From: Saururus chinensis
Taxonomy: Eukaryota; Streptophyta; Magnoliopsida; Piperales; Saururaceae
Direction of reading: 5' to 3'
Assembly: GCA_035235625.1 (NCBI GenBank)
Contig: CP141144.1
Coordinates: 36,888,014-36,952,013, forward strand
Length of the DNA: 64,000 bases
Shown here: one piece after another, positions 35,720 to 47,106 of the stretch
Layout: every line of letters begins with the position of its first letter
Position numbering within the stretch: position 1 is the first letter of the stretch
Made by a program: the position numbers and the translations under genes
The notes under the pieces: model-generated
Databases searched by the model: none
What the model was told of the DNA's origin: nothing
The model's input: the letters and a program-made list of their open reading frames with translations, nothing else

Positions 35720-37000
35720 ATCTACCTAGCATCATTTTTGCATGCATATGACATTCCTCCATGGCCACACACATGAGATGTTACCTTCCTGTACATCATG
35801 TGTAGGATTTTCACAGTGGTACATGTCAGGATTCTGAGAGTAAAGCCTACATTAGTTATTATGGGACCAATTGATATTACACTAGTTCGTCAGATGCTTT
35901 CTCATCACCAAGGTTGATGTACATGAGCCATAGAGAGCAGCATATTCAGCAGTAGAGGCACCAACACCAAGTTTAGAGCTTTATAGGATGTTGTGATGCA
36001 GACGTTTACAAACATCAGTCGCATGCTCAAAGCCTAACTCCCACATGCAGATATTGAAGGAGTGTAAAGTGACGATGATGATGTTGCTGCTGACTGATTT
36101 TTATATATATATTGTATCACTTTTTCATGTATTCCTTGTTTAAACTTGTTTCAGTTTAATTATGTTTCATTATGACTTTGAGATATAGTTCGAAACTGAT
36201 GTTATGATGGAATATGTGACGAACATGGTGATGTGATGATTTTTATATATATTTTCATGCCTATTGGTGATAATGATAACTTGATTATGCTTTAAAGAAG
36301 ATTTTTTTGTTAATTATTACTTTAACTTTTTGACTATTTATATTAAAAAAGGGGAGAAGTTATTAATGAAAATCAAATTTCTTATCTTTACTTAATTGAA
36401 CAATACTATGCAAATCAATTTAATTTTAAGTGTGCTGAATAAGTACAGGGTTATACAAGGCTTTCTAAGCTCAATTCTAAATGAGTCTATGTTAAGTCTT
36501 TGAGTATCAAGTTATTTTATATAATTTGAAAGTCAATGCATTATGTCAAGAGTTGTAATTTTATTTTAATTTTTAAATGTGTAGTGTTTTGACAAGAAAT
36601 AACCAAGGGAGAAGAAGTTTAAAGTACTTGAGGGAGAAGACTTAAAGGCCAACAATGAAAGGAATTTGTGGAGATCTAAACAAGAGGAGCCTGTATTAGA
36701 GTCAAAACAAAGGTTAGTGTTTGCTTGTATCAATGTAATGTCTTGCTTGCTATTGTGCATTGATTTGGTTCCTTGTTGAAATTGTCGTGATTTTTCACCT
36801 ATGTTAAGGTTTTTCACATAAAATTTATGTGTGTTCATGTGTGTATTGAATGCTTATAGTTTGATTGATTGATACATTGAGAGTGCGCTTAAAAAGTATT
36901 TTGAGTTTTTCCGCTATATAAATTTTTTTTGTGTAAAGAGGCTAGAACTGGTAGTTTTTATCTTTGTTAGATAATTGGAATAGGGGCAATCTAGTGTTCC
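35720..37000 (+). other. 3' part of the degenerate copia element
   Basis: Continues the copia host after the solo LTR. A strong polypurine tract AAAAAAGGGGAGAAG (36345-36359), preceded by a CCTATTGGTGATAATGATAA-type stretch, is the signature before the 3' LTR of SIRE-like copia elements. Beyond it the LTR is not clearly bounded. Short frames at 35850-36080 are too broken to assign. Confidence 0.5.
36345..36359 (+). promoter_or_regulatory. Copia polypurine tract
   Basis: AAAAAAGGGGAGAAG; primes plus-strand DNA synthesis in LTR elements. Orientation agrees with the gag remnant upstream. Confidence 0.6.
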
Positions 37001-38401
37001 ACTTTACATTTCACAATGGATATTAAACTCTCAATATGCACTATGCACTCTAAATAATTTATGAACATCACTACTTATGTTTAGACACACACTTATGCTT
37101 ACATGACCATATTATCCACGTATGAACCATGTCTCATACATGATGGGGTTGTTTATTGGTATGAATACTTATGCATGCATATACTTAGGCATTATTTAGG
37201 TATGACTCATGTTGCATATATCATAAAAATAGTTTTTTAAACCAAGTTTAACTATGATTAACTGTAGCCTTCCATAGTTTTCTAGATTAGCTGTATCAGG
37301 GATTTGAATGAATTGGTTTTTCATTTGAAAAGGTGGGGTTTTTTGTCTGAAAGGATGAGGTTTTACGTCCGCAAGGATGGGTTCCTCCCCGGGTCAAGAA
37401 GAGAGGAATTCGACGATGAGAAAACTAGGTAAGACTTATAGAGTGAGCTCCATGCTGGTTTATCCACTGCACCAACTAACTAGGGGCATTTCCGGTTTAT
37501 AGGATTTGCCAACTGCATTTGGTATCTTTGGCTTAGGAATGCCAAGCAAGCAAGTATTAAGTATCTTTGGGTATCGGGATTTCTCTATCAATGATTTGTG
37601 GTTTATTATGATGCTCATTACACATGTTTTGTGTAGGCATTATGATGCTTATTTACACAGGTAGTGTATAGATCATGACACTTGATTATGCAGGTTGTGC
37701 ATGGATTGACACTTAAATGCACAAGTGGTGTGTGAGTGGATTATGATACATAATTGAGACATTTTACACATGTTTTTCTTATGTATTATGATGCAAGAAT
37801 GAGATATTTGCACAATTCATATGTGTAAGGGATTTGACATGCTCTTATGTTATTAATACCTATTTTACATAAGGTTTATATTATGCCTCTTAATGATTAT
37901 ATTTTTGGTGTTAATGAAACCTCTATGTTTTCAAACCCTTACTTAGCTAAGTTCTCCCTGTTAGCCTTGTTTTGTTTTGGGGTATACCTCTGGGATCCTT
38001 TATGTGGTTGTACCATGCAGGTGCTCAGGATGATTTGTTTTGCGAGCATAGAGGAGATAATTAGGTGCACATAGAGTGGGGAATAGTTCACATGTTTTTT
38101 GATAGAGTTTAGTATGTTTTTTATGTAAATTTGTGACATAACTATGACACTAAACTATGTTGTGGGAGAGCCTTATTTTGATGGCATATACTTGTTTATT
38201 GTCCTTTTGAGGCTTAAAAGTCCATTATGTTTTGGTGATTGTAAGATTTTATTTAATTTCTTTTATCTTCTAGTAATTGCGTTTGCACAAAGTGAGTATT
38301 GTGTACTTCGATCTAGCCGGGTTTGGGTTAGAACTCATCTCATCACACCCTTGTCATTCTCTCTTGCGAGGTTCAGGTAAAGGGGGCATGGTGGGGCCAT
38401 G
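37000..38401 (+). mobile_element. Family C LTR fragment, plus orientation
   Basis: Matches the reverse complement of 47107-48313 and 53324 onward. Shared wording includes TTTATTGGTAT, CATGTTGCATATATCATAAAAATAG, ACTAGGGGCATTTCCGG, GGTATCGGGATTTCTCTATC, ATTATGATGC/TTTACACA phrases and the end region CACACCCTTGTCATTCT ... GGTGGGGCC near 38401. The 5' boundary is approximate. ORFs are not protein-like. Confidence 0.7.
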
Positions 38402-38919
38402 AAAACTTAACCTGAGTATGAGCATATATCTATGAGCGAACAAGTCATAAACACTTTCTCACCAAGCACTAACCAAAGGGTAGGGGCTAGTGATGACTTA
38501 TTTAAGAAAACTATGATGAAAAAAATAGGCTTTTAATTGGAGGGGAAATAAGTTGAGTGGATAAATGATTAAAAGAGCCCTCCAAGTTGCCTAAAAATCC
38601 CATCTCTCTTAAACTAGGAAGGGGATTGACTAAATAGGAAAACACAGAGGTGATTGGATTGAGAAGGACTCAAAGTGGAATCCTAGCCAAAGTAACAGAC
38701 CTCCCTATAAGGAGACTCCCCTCTCCTCTCTCTCCCCACCTGCCACCCTCTCTCTCTCTATCTCCTAATTTGGACAACTCCTCTCTCTTCTCTCTTCCCT
38801 TTTCTCTTTCTAGCTGCCCATATTTCTCCCTCTTTCCCTTGATTGCTTGGTTTCTTAAGCCCCAAGTCCACCATTAAAGACCTTGGTAAAGAATGAAGTC
38901 ATCTACCATAGCCTAGAAG
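38402..38919. other. Unassigned; short CT-rich stretch
   Basis: Contains a pyrimidine-rich segment (about 38700-38850) and no recognisable gene. Confidence 0.4.
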
Positions 38920-40505
38920 TGTCACGCCTGAGGTTTTTCCACACATTTACTTTAAAATTTTATTTTCAAAACACAGATGTAAATCAAATAAATTAACAAA
39001 ATTCAAAACGTGTGAAAACAACTTTCATAAATTAAATCATCTTAAAACAAACAAACGTTCTCAGGAGTGACCTAAAACAAAAGCGTACGATTAAAACCTA
39101 CCATGGCCATGGGTTTTAAAAACAAAAACCTCTCAGGCATCTCTGAGTACAAGTTCTTTCACAGTCTAAAAATAAATCGTACATACATACACAATTCTAG
39201 TAGATAATATAATTTTCTCACCTTAATCAATACATGAGATCATAGCACCAAACTCCACATAACTTCACTCCGATTTCTTTGCGCTCAAAGTTGAGGAGGA
39301 ATTGTCCACCACGGGGAATAGTCTAGTCTCAAACAGCTATCGAGCGACCTACAAAAGCCTCCGGATGAAAGGGCTAAAAAGATGGGGTGAGTATTTTCAT
39401 ACTCAGTAGGAAAATACCCAGTAGGGGAAAAGTCAATGAACTTCCTAAGTTCACACATAGATGCATCATTCATGCAATCATACATAAAGCAAGCACATGC
39501 AGCATAAATACGTATCTGACACACATGCACTCGTACTAGCTAAACTTATACTTACTCTTACGCTTATACTTACACTCTGAATCAAATTCTCACCAATTTA
39601 CTCGTACAATCATACGCTTACACTTACAACATACACATACTCGTACAACCTTATTCGTATGAACTTACTTGTATGACCTTACTCATACAATCTTACTCTT
39701 ACACATAAATGTACTCTTACATCTTCCTTAGAAGCTTACACTTACTCTGGATCTTACACGTACAACTTACTTAGAATCTGAAACATACAACTTACTCTTA
39801 CTATCGTATACATACTACCGATAACTAAAGCTCATTATAATTAATAAGCTCCAGCGTCGGAAAGGAATGGAATGTCACTGGGGCATCACCTTAACCTTCA
39901 GGGAGCAACTAGACACCATGGACTTTTTCGAAGGCAAGGAACACCTATGCTCATGGGGCATAGGATCAAACAGGTAAGAGCAGATCCATGAAACTACTTA
40001 CCCAAGCGCGCAAATGCCCACTCTTTGGGGCCATACAGTGCCAACAAGGGTCATACAGTGCCAACTAAGCTCAGAAAATATACAGTGCCACTCTTGGGCA
40101 GGAATCTTACAGTGTCACTCTTGGGCAGAACATACAATGCCATATGTAGGCAGAAAACATACAGAGCCTAGGAAGGGCGGAAACTTACAGCGCTCTCAAC
40201 AGAGCATCAAAAGTCTAGGCCAAAATACAGCACCAAGACTAAATCCCGCAGGAAAACACCATGGCTAGACCAAAAAGGACGCTCAGTTGATTACTTATCG
40301 ACTGGCACAAAACAGAACTTAATTCGTCGAAACCCTCAGTCTCAAGCTCACCACGTTATCAAATTAGGGTTACTTACCATTCAAGTTTATATTAGGTAAC
40401 TTAAGCATGACAATTATGCTCAAAATGACTCTCGTCTTACATTCTTCAGCCAACAAGGCTAGAAATACGCCCGTTCAGAAGTTCCAATCTACAAAGGTAT
40501 CATAC
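38920..40505 (+). mobile_element. Family B LTR, 5' part only
   Basis: Starts TGTCACGCCTGAGGTTTTTC and follows 30078 onward through the ATACTCAGTAGGAAAATACC block (39397), the AGGATCAAACAGGTAAGAG block (39962) and the CATACAGTGCC array (40010-40240). Similarity ends near 40505. The GC-rich right half is missing. Confidence 0.75.
40010..40240 (+). repeat. Short tandem motif array in family B LTR, copy 2
   Basis: Units CATACAGTGCCA / CTTGGGCAGAA repeated about six times, as at 31190-31480. Confidence 0.75.
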
Positions 40506-42540
40506 CTCAACACGGCCCCCTAAGATTGTACTTATTTACATTTAGTTTTCAAAATATGTTCTTTTTTGGGGGATTTTTTTTCAGTTTTCATTAAGATTGT
40601 CAAAATATGTAAGGTGGACATAAGAGAAAACAAAATTTCTATGCAAAAGTACATAAAAGTAATATAAGAAAGGAGATACAAAGGGAAACACAATGCATTG
40701 GACCTGCATAACACACAATAGGTAATATAGAACATTGTATCTTTTTTGCTAACTATGGACTTTTTGGTCTTCCAATACTCCACAATTTTCTTATATTTTG
40801 TTTTAACCATTGGAAACTAGGGTTAAGTTGTTAGGTATTTAATGCAATATTTTTCTCAAATTAGGGCACCCTTGCAAACAGCCCATAAGACAATTCAAGG
40901 CCCCAAGAAATTGTCTGGTCATGATAGGTGGCCTAATCAAAATGCTAATGGGAATTGGTTACCCCCTTCCCCTTTAGCAAAAAATATTACCCAAAATGTG
41001 GCTAGTTAAATCATTTATATAAATATTAGTAAGAATGCACAAGCATTACGTGTCAAAAAATAAATTCAAAATAAAATTTGTATTGAATGAAGGTCTCTTA
41101 GCTAGTATAGGTACAATTTAGCTAGTATAGGTATGCTTTGAGGAACACAATAATCATTAGTTATACACGCAAGCTCTATATTAACCCATATAACTTATAA
41201 TAGATAATTGTGAATTTAATTCTCACAGGCTAAATATTATGTCACATGTTGGCAAAAATAATAGTGTCGAAGGACTTTGTTCTGTAGAGCATGCTATTCA
41301 TATTCATGACCAGTTTGGCAATAGGTCTCATTTGATAAAGTTTATTGGTTTTCCAAAGCTGTTTAAAATACTCAAATTTTAATATGTATAATTTATATAA
41401 AATTATAAAAAAATATTATTAGAAAGTGTGTTATATATATGGGACTTATTAAAAAAATATAGTCAGGTGAGATCTTATTTGATAAAATTTGTCATAACTT
41501 TATCAAATAGGGGTAAAATAAGGATTAATAATATAAAACACGAGTTAAGCATACCAATTTACTTTTATATTATAGTATGATTATGTTTTAATAGACAATG
41601 TATTTTTATAAAAGAAATTGACACTTTCTCCCAACCAATTAAACAATAAATTTGACTACTCACTTAAAGCCAAACTTCATGTAGTAAAAAAAACACATGA
41701 AGGATTTGACTACTTCCTCGGAGATGCTATAAGGATGCAACAGAAGCATAGCCAGTGTGCCTTATGCTTCAAAAGAAATTAACTGTGCAATTAAAGTAAA
41801 GTGTTTTAATGTTTAGTCTAGTTGAAGAAGGATTCCTTTTTGCATTTTCTGATTTTTCGGTTATCCAGCATACTAATTGACTCGTTACCGCTTAATTCCC
41901 TCTTGCGCCGCCCATTGTCGTGAAAGCCACCCGTGTTTTTGTTAGGCTGATCATGACTACATCTACCAAATAGAAAATTATGATCCATATATAATAGACC
42001 AGAGATCAAAGTCAAAAGCTTTTATTCACATACGAAATGCATGTGCGTTATCAACAATCGCCGACGACAGGGACATAGCATAAAACTAGCTATTTTAAGG
42101 CCTGTTCAGATGGAAAAGCAAAATGGCTAAGGCCTTTACACTAGATGAACCCGCATAAGGAGGGTTAACTTCAAAGGCCCTTTTTTAAGCTGACATGATA
42201 TTTTAAACAGTAATTTGACCGAAAAATATTTTCTTTTAAATACTAAAATGATACCGCCCTTAGTTGGTGTCCATTGAGTTGAATTACAGTGGACGTACAG
42301 TGTCAAAATGCTTATCGCTATTGGATGAGAATTCATGTCTGTCACGGTGTTGCTTCTACCTTGAAGGACCACGTATAGACATTTCACTAGCTATCAACTG
42401 ACTTCTGCGAGAAGACGAAATTACTAGGAAGAAGGGCACACTCGGCATACACAACGAGGGCGCTAACCGGGTTTGACCCTTCTCTGAGTTGGAACTTGGA
42501 AGATCGGCTATCTTGCTCGTTTCCCCCATCTGTCTTGCTT
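40506..42540. other. Intergenic, no gene recognised
   Basis: AT-rich, with simple poly-T at 40560-40580. The minus-strand frame 40532-40810 is hydrophobic and Lys-rich with no known domain. 42060-42540 is the upstream flank of the RING gene. Confidence 0.45.
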
Positions 42541-42626
42541 TAAGATGAATCGAGATGAGAAAGTCAAAACCAACGGTACCTGCTCAATTATTGCAGCTTA
42601 TCCAACTGGCATGTACGTTGTATCTC

Positions 42627-42634
42627 TATATAAG
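42627..42634 (+). promoter_or_regulatory. TATA box of the RING-H2 gene
   Basis: TATATAAG 92 bases before the chosen ATG (42719). It lies inside the longer open frame that begins at 42545, which argues that the upstream ATG is not used. Confidence 0.65.
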
Positions 42635-42718
42635 CCCGACTCTGTTCATTCTTCCTTGTCACCTACCATTCTCCGAGTCCCAGTGCTGTTTTTACAGCTT
42701 ATTCTTCTTGTAAACAAG

Positions 42719-43039
42719 ATGTCGGCGGCTGCGCTTCAACAGTCCAACGTTGCCACCAGGACGTGCCATGTTGATTTGTGCTTCGATCTCGACCACTCTC
42801 TCACCGCGGCAGATAACACCTCCGGCTATCTCCAGGACACTGAAGCTTTGCTTTCTTTCATTCCGAGTGTTGTTGCAGATGGGGTTTGTACAGTGTGCTT
42901 GGAAGAGTTCGGGGCTGAGGATGGAGGAAAGCAGTTGCCCTGTTCCCATGTGTACCACGCCAAGTGCATCTTTCCATGGCTCTCGCTCGGCCATAGTTGC
43001 CCGCTTTGCCGGTATCAGATCACTTCGCCTGGAATCTGA
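42719..43039 (+). CDS. RING-H2 finger protein, putative E3 ubiquitin ligase
   Basis: Single-exon frame of 106 residues. Residues 57-97 form a complete RING-H2 domain: C57-x2-C60-x14-C75-x-H77-x2-H80-x2-C83-x10-C94-x2-C97, with the Trp (W87) that usually contacts the E2 enzyme. Proteins of this type recruit ubiquitin-charged E2 enzymes and transfer ubiquitin to targets. No transmembrane segment, PA domain or other module is present, so substrate and location are unknown. The frame is open to an ATG at 42545 (164 residues), but a TATA box at 42627 and the ORF-internal position favour 42719 (context AACAAGATGTCG). Codon use and the intact zinc ligands suggest a working gene. Confidence 0.75.
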   Translation: MSAAALQQSNVATRTCHVDLCFDLDHSLTAADNTSGYLQDTEALLSFIPSVVADGVCTVCLEEFGAEDGGKQLPCSHVYHAKCIFPWLSLGHSCPLCRYQITSPGI

Positions 43040-44604
43040 GCCTGATGCCACCATCATGTAGCGTTCATTCAGTGGCAATTGTTTCAGCTAACTATGTCGT
43101 TTGACTTTAAAAGTGAAGGTCCTCAAGTTTTTTCTTGGTTGTAGAGCATGTGGCTTTGAGTTTGATTCATTTACTGTACCTTGAAAACTTCATTGAACAT
43201 TCTTCTGGTGAGGGAATCAACATTGAACATCCTCTCAGAGGCCAGCTTGTGACGTATCACTCATGCAGCACATCCAGAGACCGAGTATTTGATTGCCAGA
43301 TTGTGGCGAATAGTACTCCCTGTTCTATATTAATATTTTAAATTTGTTTAAATTTAAATTAAATTTATCCCATGTTAATTATTTATTTCATGTTGTCCTT
43401 GTTAGTAGATGGTTTCTCGTAATGCATAATGGACAAATTAAAAAAATAACAAACTGGCTTTTTTAATTATAATATATTTTAAAAGCTGCTATAATCCCTC
43501 AAAACTCCTGTCTCCGTACCTGAAAAATTTTCACATTTTTTTCTATTTACTCCCCTTACTCCACCTACTCCCCAATAACTTTACCCCTCTTACCCCCAGA
43601 AGTCTAATAAGGTTGGAAAGTCTCCCACCCCCTCTTTCTACCCGACCATATTAACAATGTGTATATGTGGGGTAGGCAAATTTAAAACAAGGGGGTGGTC
43701 ATTTAAGTCTTAACATTGTTTCCTCTTCTCGAGTGGCAACGGTGGTAGCACCAAACTAACCTCATCTTTTTTGACCGAGCAATGATTATCCATATGCTCA
43801 AATTGTTATAATATAATCTACATATATTAAAATTTTTCCCTAATAATTAAGAGTTTTTAGAAAACTTAGTTATTTTACGTAATATTAAAGATTAACTTAA
43901 GAGGAATTCCAGTCTCTGTTGAAGGTATTTGTACTCCAATTAAATTTTATGAATTGTGCTTGATGAACACTTATACATGAAGGAGTGTTCCACCCGTAAA
44001 TCGTCAATTGTTGAAGCGGGTCAGAGGAGAAAGAGGCTGCTAAAAAAGGAGGAAGAAATTTAAAGGTGAGTGTGGCCAGAGATTAGGCGAGGCCGGTGCT
44101 GTGCGGCAAAAGACAGAGGTGGCAGTGTAGTTCAAGAAGCAGGTAAAAAAGGGAGGGGAGAAAATATTTTATTCATAGGCTGAATTTGAGAGAATTCTTA
44201 AAAATTATTTGGGGCCGGGGTAAAGGAGAAGTGGGGATGTACAAGTTTTCTGTGTCCAATAGCAATGTTTTAGTTTTCTTAAATGTAGTATTGAACTTGC
44301 CATATACTGAAGCCGATGATCCACAATGCAATGCTGCTATTCAATTCTGAAAAAAGCGTATAGACGTGGCCAGATGTATCTTAGTATTGATTAGGTATCA
44401 TGCCCTTTGAGACGCTCAAGGGCTGACGGCTAACTTCAGAAATCTCTCCTCTTATCCCGTCATACTTTCACGGGGTCCCTCCATTAAGCTAAGGCCGCTA
44501 CGCCCCAGTTTATTGACTTTCAAGCATGTTCTAATTTCCAATGTGCCAGAATCTTTCAGGTGCTGATAGTTAATCAATTGTCAACATATGCTGGCGTTTT
44601 GGGG
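43040..44604. other. 3' flank of RING gene and unassigned DNA
   Basis: Likely 3' UTR to about 43300. A Stowaway-like end, TA plus CTCCCTGTTCTATATTAATA, starts at 43314. The rest is AT-rich; 43980-44160 is purine-rich. No gene seen. Confidence 0.45.
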
Positions 44605-45190
44605 ATATTTTTTTAAGGTCAATGTAAAAAGTGGGACGAGGTCGCCGAAGGCGGTAATGGTGCCCCTGAGGGGTAGCTTGGGGATGAGGTTCTCATTCAT
44701 GAGCTTGGCCAGGGCCTCAAGGAGCTCCCATCTGATCCCTGAGTAGCCTTGCATGAGAGTGTTGGTCCTCACGAGCATGGCCACCTTGGTGTAGTTGCAG
44801 GGGCGGCTCTCCTTGCCGATGATGCCGACGTTGAGGAACCTGATCAGCTCGGTCTGGAGGTCGGCAGTCTTGTTGATCTGCCGCTGGGAGGTTGCGCTAG
44901 ACATCGGAGCCACAGGCGATGCTCTCAGCGACCCAGGTTGCACTGCAGTTGATGCAGTCCCTAGCGGCGGCCTCGTCGAGCTTGATGGCCACTTCGGGCC
45001 GCTGAGCGACGGCAGCCACCTGGGCCACTGTGAGCACAGTGCCCTGGATTTCCACCGTCTGGGTCTAGTGGAACTGGGACACCATGTGTCAGACCTCATT
45101 GAAGTGGGTGCACTCGAGGGCGGCCACGACCTTCTTCCAGTGGGGGAGGGGGGGGGTGCAGAAACGCAGTGGGTTGGGCGATGGCGTCTC
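44605..45190 (-). pseudogene. PAL: Phenylalanine ammonia-lyase fragment (broken)
   Basis: The minus strand reads the N-terminal third of PAL, the entry enzyme of phenylpropanoid synthesis (Phe to cinnamate plus ammonia). Recognisable blocks in order: [106 protein letters not shown] and [15 protein letters not shown]. It is dead several ways. Two in-frame stops lie after FNEV and QFH. About 20 bases after SDV are deleted, shifting the frame and removing the loop with the catalytic Tyr. The Ala-Ser-Gly triad that forms the MIO cofactor is Ala-Phe-Gly. Sequence stops just past this triad; the remaining two thirds of the gene are absent. Confidence 0.9.
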
Positions 45191-45229
45191 CTCCTACTCT
45201 GTAATAAGAAAGAGCGCAGTAAGCTTGGA

Positions 45230-45440
45230 CGCAGTCAATTTTTCGGGGATGCATTTGCACCATTGGCAAGGGTCGATAGGGCAGCCGCAAAGGCAAAATT
45301 TGTGTTCGAAGGAGGACCTACTGAAGCTGTTGATACTCACGTCCCATGGGATCTCCCCCTACAGTAAAGTATCGCTCACGTCGAAGGACTAGAGGCCCAG
45401 CTTCTTCAGTTGGGAAGGAAATTTGGAGAAGGCCAGATTG
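45230..45440. other. Junction between PAL and germin fragments
   Basis: Unassigned DNA that holds a short direct repeat, TTCAGTTGGGAAG at about 45407 and 45456, one copy just inside the germin piece. Such a repeat is consistent with a rearrangement junction. Confidence 0.5.
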
Positions 45441-45443
45441 TAG

Positions 45444-46043
45444 GAAACATCGAGCTTCAGTTGGGAAGTTGTTGCACTCCCCAAGTCTCATGCCGGGGAC
45501 CCAGACATTCTTTCAGACTTCGTCCTGCCTGAAAGCGCCAACTACATCGATGGCAGCTTCTTCACCTTCACTGGCATGCGCAACTTCCTAAACTCTGCCC
45601 CACCTGCCTCCAAGGTCACAAAAGCAAGCATGGCCGAATTTCCTGCCCTCAACGGCCAGAGCGTCTCCTACGCCGTGCTGCAGTTCCCCAGCGGAACCGT
45701 CAACCCACCACACACCCACCCTCGCGCGTCCGAGTTGCTTCTTGTTGTCGATGGGTGCCTCAAGGTGGGATTTATCGACACAACCAACAAGCTTTATACT
45801 CAGACACTGCAGAAGGCGGACATGTTTATCTTCCCAAAGGGTCTTGCACACTTCCAGTATAATGCGGACCCCAGCAGTCCGACAACTGCGATCGCTTCCT
45901 TTGGCAGTGCTAATGCCGGGACAGTGTCAATTCCTGGCACCCTCTTCAATACTAGCATTGATGATACGATTCCGGCCAAGTCCTTCAAGACTGATGTTGC
46001 CACCATCCAGAAGATCAAAGCTGGGTTTTCACCCAAGAAGTGA
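45444..46043 (+). pseudogene. GLP: Germin-like protein, 5'-truncated
   Basis: Open frame from 45444 (after TAG at 45441) to TGA at 46041-46043. It reads KSHAGDPDILSDFVLPESAN, the start of a mature germin, then FTFTGMRNF, and a full cupin domain. Box 1 has HTH and the Glu (PPHTHPRASELLLVVDG); box 2 has PKG and the third His (FIFPKGLAHFQYN) with its leading Gly replaced by Ala. All four manganese ligands (three His, one Glu) are kept. The C-terminus KTDVATIQKIKAGF is typical. Germin-like proteins are secreted hexamers, some with superoxide dismutase or oxalate oxidase activity. The signal-peptide start is missing: upstream sequence is unrelated and there is no ATG before Met at 45576, inside the domain. 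Called a pseudogene because it could not be secreted; a distant 5' exon joined at the TTGTAG acceptor cannot be excluded. Confidence 0.75.
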
Positions 46044-46349
46044 TTAATTTATTTCCCAAGAAGTACATATTGGCGGTATTCCTGAAAGTACTTTACTCAT
46101 GTAAGGTTGCTCAATTCTGATGATTTGGCTCCGTATAATAAATGGATTTTGCGTGAACGCTTTGTTCATTTCGACATCCTAGTGACGTTTCAGGAGATGA
46201 AACTACGTCCATGTGTGGAGCTGAAATATTGTTAGTGCCTAAAGTGGCAGTTTAGATTCGTCGTCAAGAATTGGACCAGGTTAGACACGATTAGGGGCAA
46301 CTTTGAAATTTCCAGGTGTGTGTTCTGCCCCGAATTAATCATCGCTGTG

Positions 46350-46475
46350 CCCGTGGGTCTCGACACGTCCTCGAAGATGGTCTCGATGGGCTCCGGGTGG
46401 TTGGGGGTGGATTCCGGGAGCAGCTCAAGGAGGTAGCCAGACTCTACTTGGCTACGCACCGAAATCTTCTTAGGA
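46350..46475 (-). pseudogene. Aromatic amino acid (tyrosine-type) decarboxylase fragment
   Basis: The minus strand reads VRSQVESGYLLELLPEST followed by PNHPEPIETIFEDVSR, which matches the N-terminal region of plant tyrosine/aromatic-L-amino-acid decarboxylases (PLP enzymes making tyramine or phenylacetaldehyde). Similarity ends after EDVSR; what follows (GTAMINSGQNTH) is unrelated. No PLP-binding Lys region is present. Only about 35 codons survive, so this is a gene scrap. Assignment from remembered family sequence. Confidence 0.65.
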
Positions 46476-46571
46476 GTTTTGGAGCTCCAGCGCAGGAAAA
46501 AGAATTTATGTGAGAAGTTTTTGGGACTGCATCTAACGGCCTAGAAATGGTATTAAATTAGGACGGAGGAG

Positions 46572-47106
46572 TATTCATGCAACCTATTTCTTTTCTAACA
46601 AAAGGATGTTAAAAAATATTTAATTTTTTTAAATAAAATATAAATAGAGACCCATTGACATGAGCCTAGGCTCACTTCAACCTTTGCCATATAAATATAT
46701 CATAAATAAATAGATGAAATTATACTCTATGAAATGCATTCCCGAAAAAGCATTTAATTGATCACTGAACAAATATAAAATATAAAATTACTATTAATTG
46801 ACAAATCTCCTCTCTCATGGATTGTACAAATATGAAGGTGCAAACATCATCGATAGTCCATGGTTGTCTAACCAATTTGGATATATAGACCTAATATACT
46901 AAATTTAAGAAAAAGCTAATATAAGCCCATGAACCAGCTGAGTATTTCGTATTGTTAAATTTTGATTTGATAGTGCAAGAGGGCAAGTGGCAATTCAAAC
47001 TTACAAGTCCCTAAGTAACATGCACCGTCAACTTAAAATTTGACAACCTGTCATATCCAGATCATCCTAACCTAAGCTCTTCTTAATGGGGTACTTAAAT
47101 TTATAT
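46572..47106. other. AT-rich intergenic DNA
   Basis: Nothing recognised. Starts right after the Stowaway-like end GGACGGAGGAG/TA at 46561-46573. Confidence 0.4.

Noticed and set aside
29157..35728. Sixteen-base match ATAGTTAGATCTACCT at 29157 and 35713 considered as a longer target duplication of the solo LTR
   Set aside because: The first copy lies 195 bases before the LTR start; the proper duplication GTTAG is directly adjacent on both sides. Kept as an unexplained coincidence.
40506..40920. GGCCCC-containing ends at 40516 and 40902 considered as hAT terminal repeats
   Set aside because: The two are in direct, not inverted, orientation and no 8-base duplication is seen.
44749..45392. Plus-strand ORFs of 67, 190 and 102 residues
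   Set aside because: They are antisense shadows of the PAL fragment, which accounts for their length and GC-rich codons.
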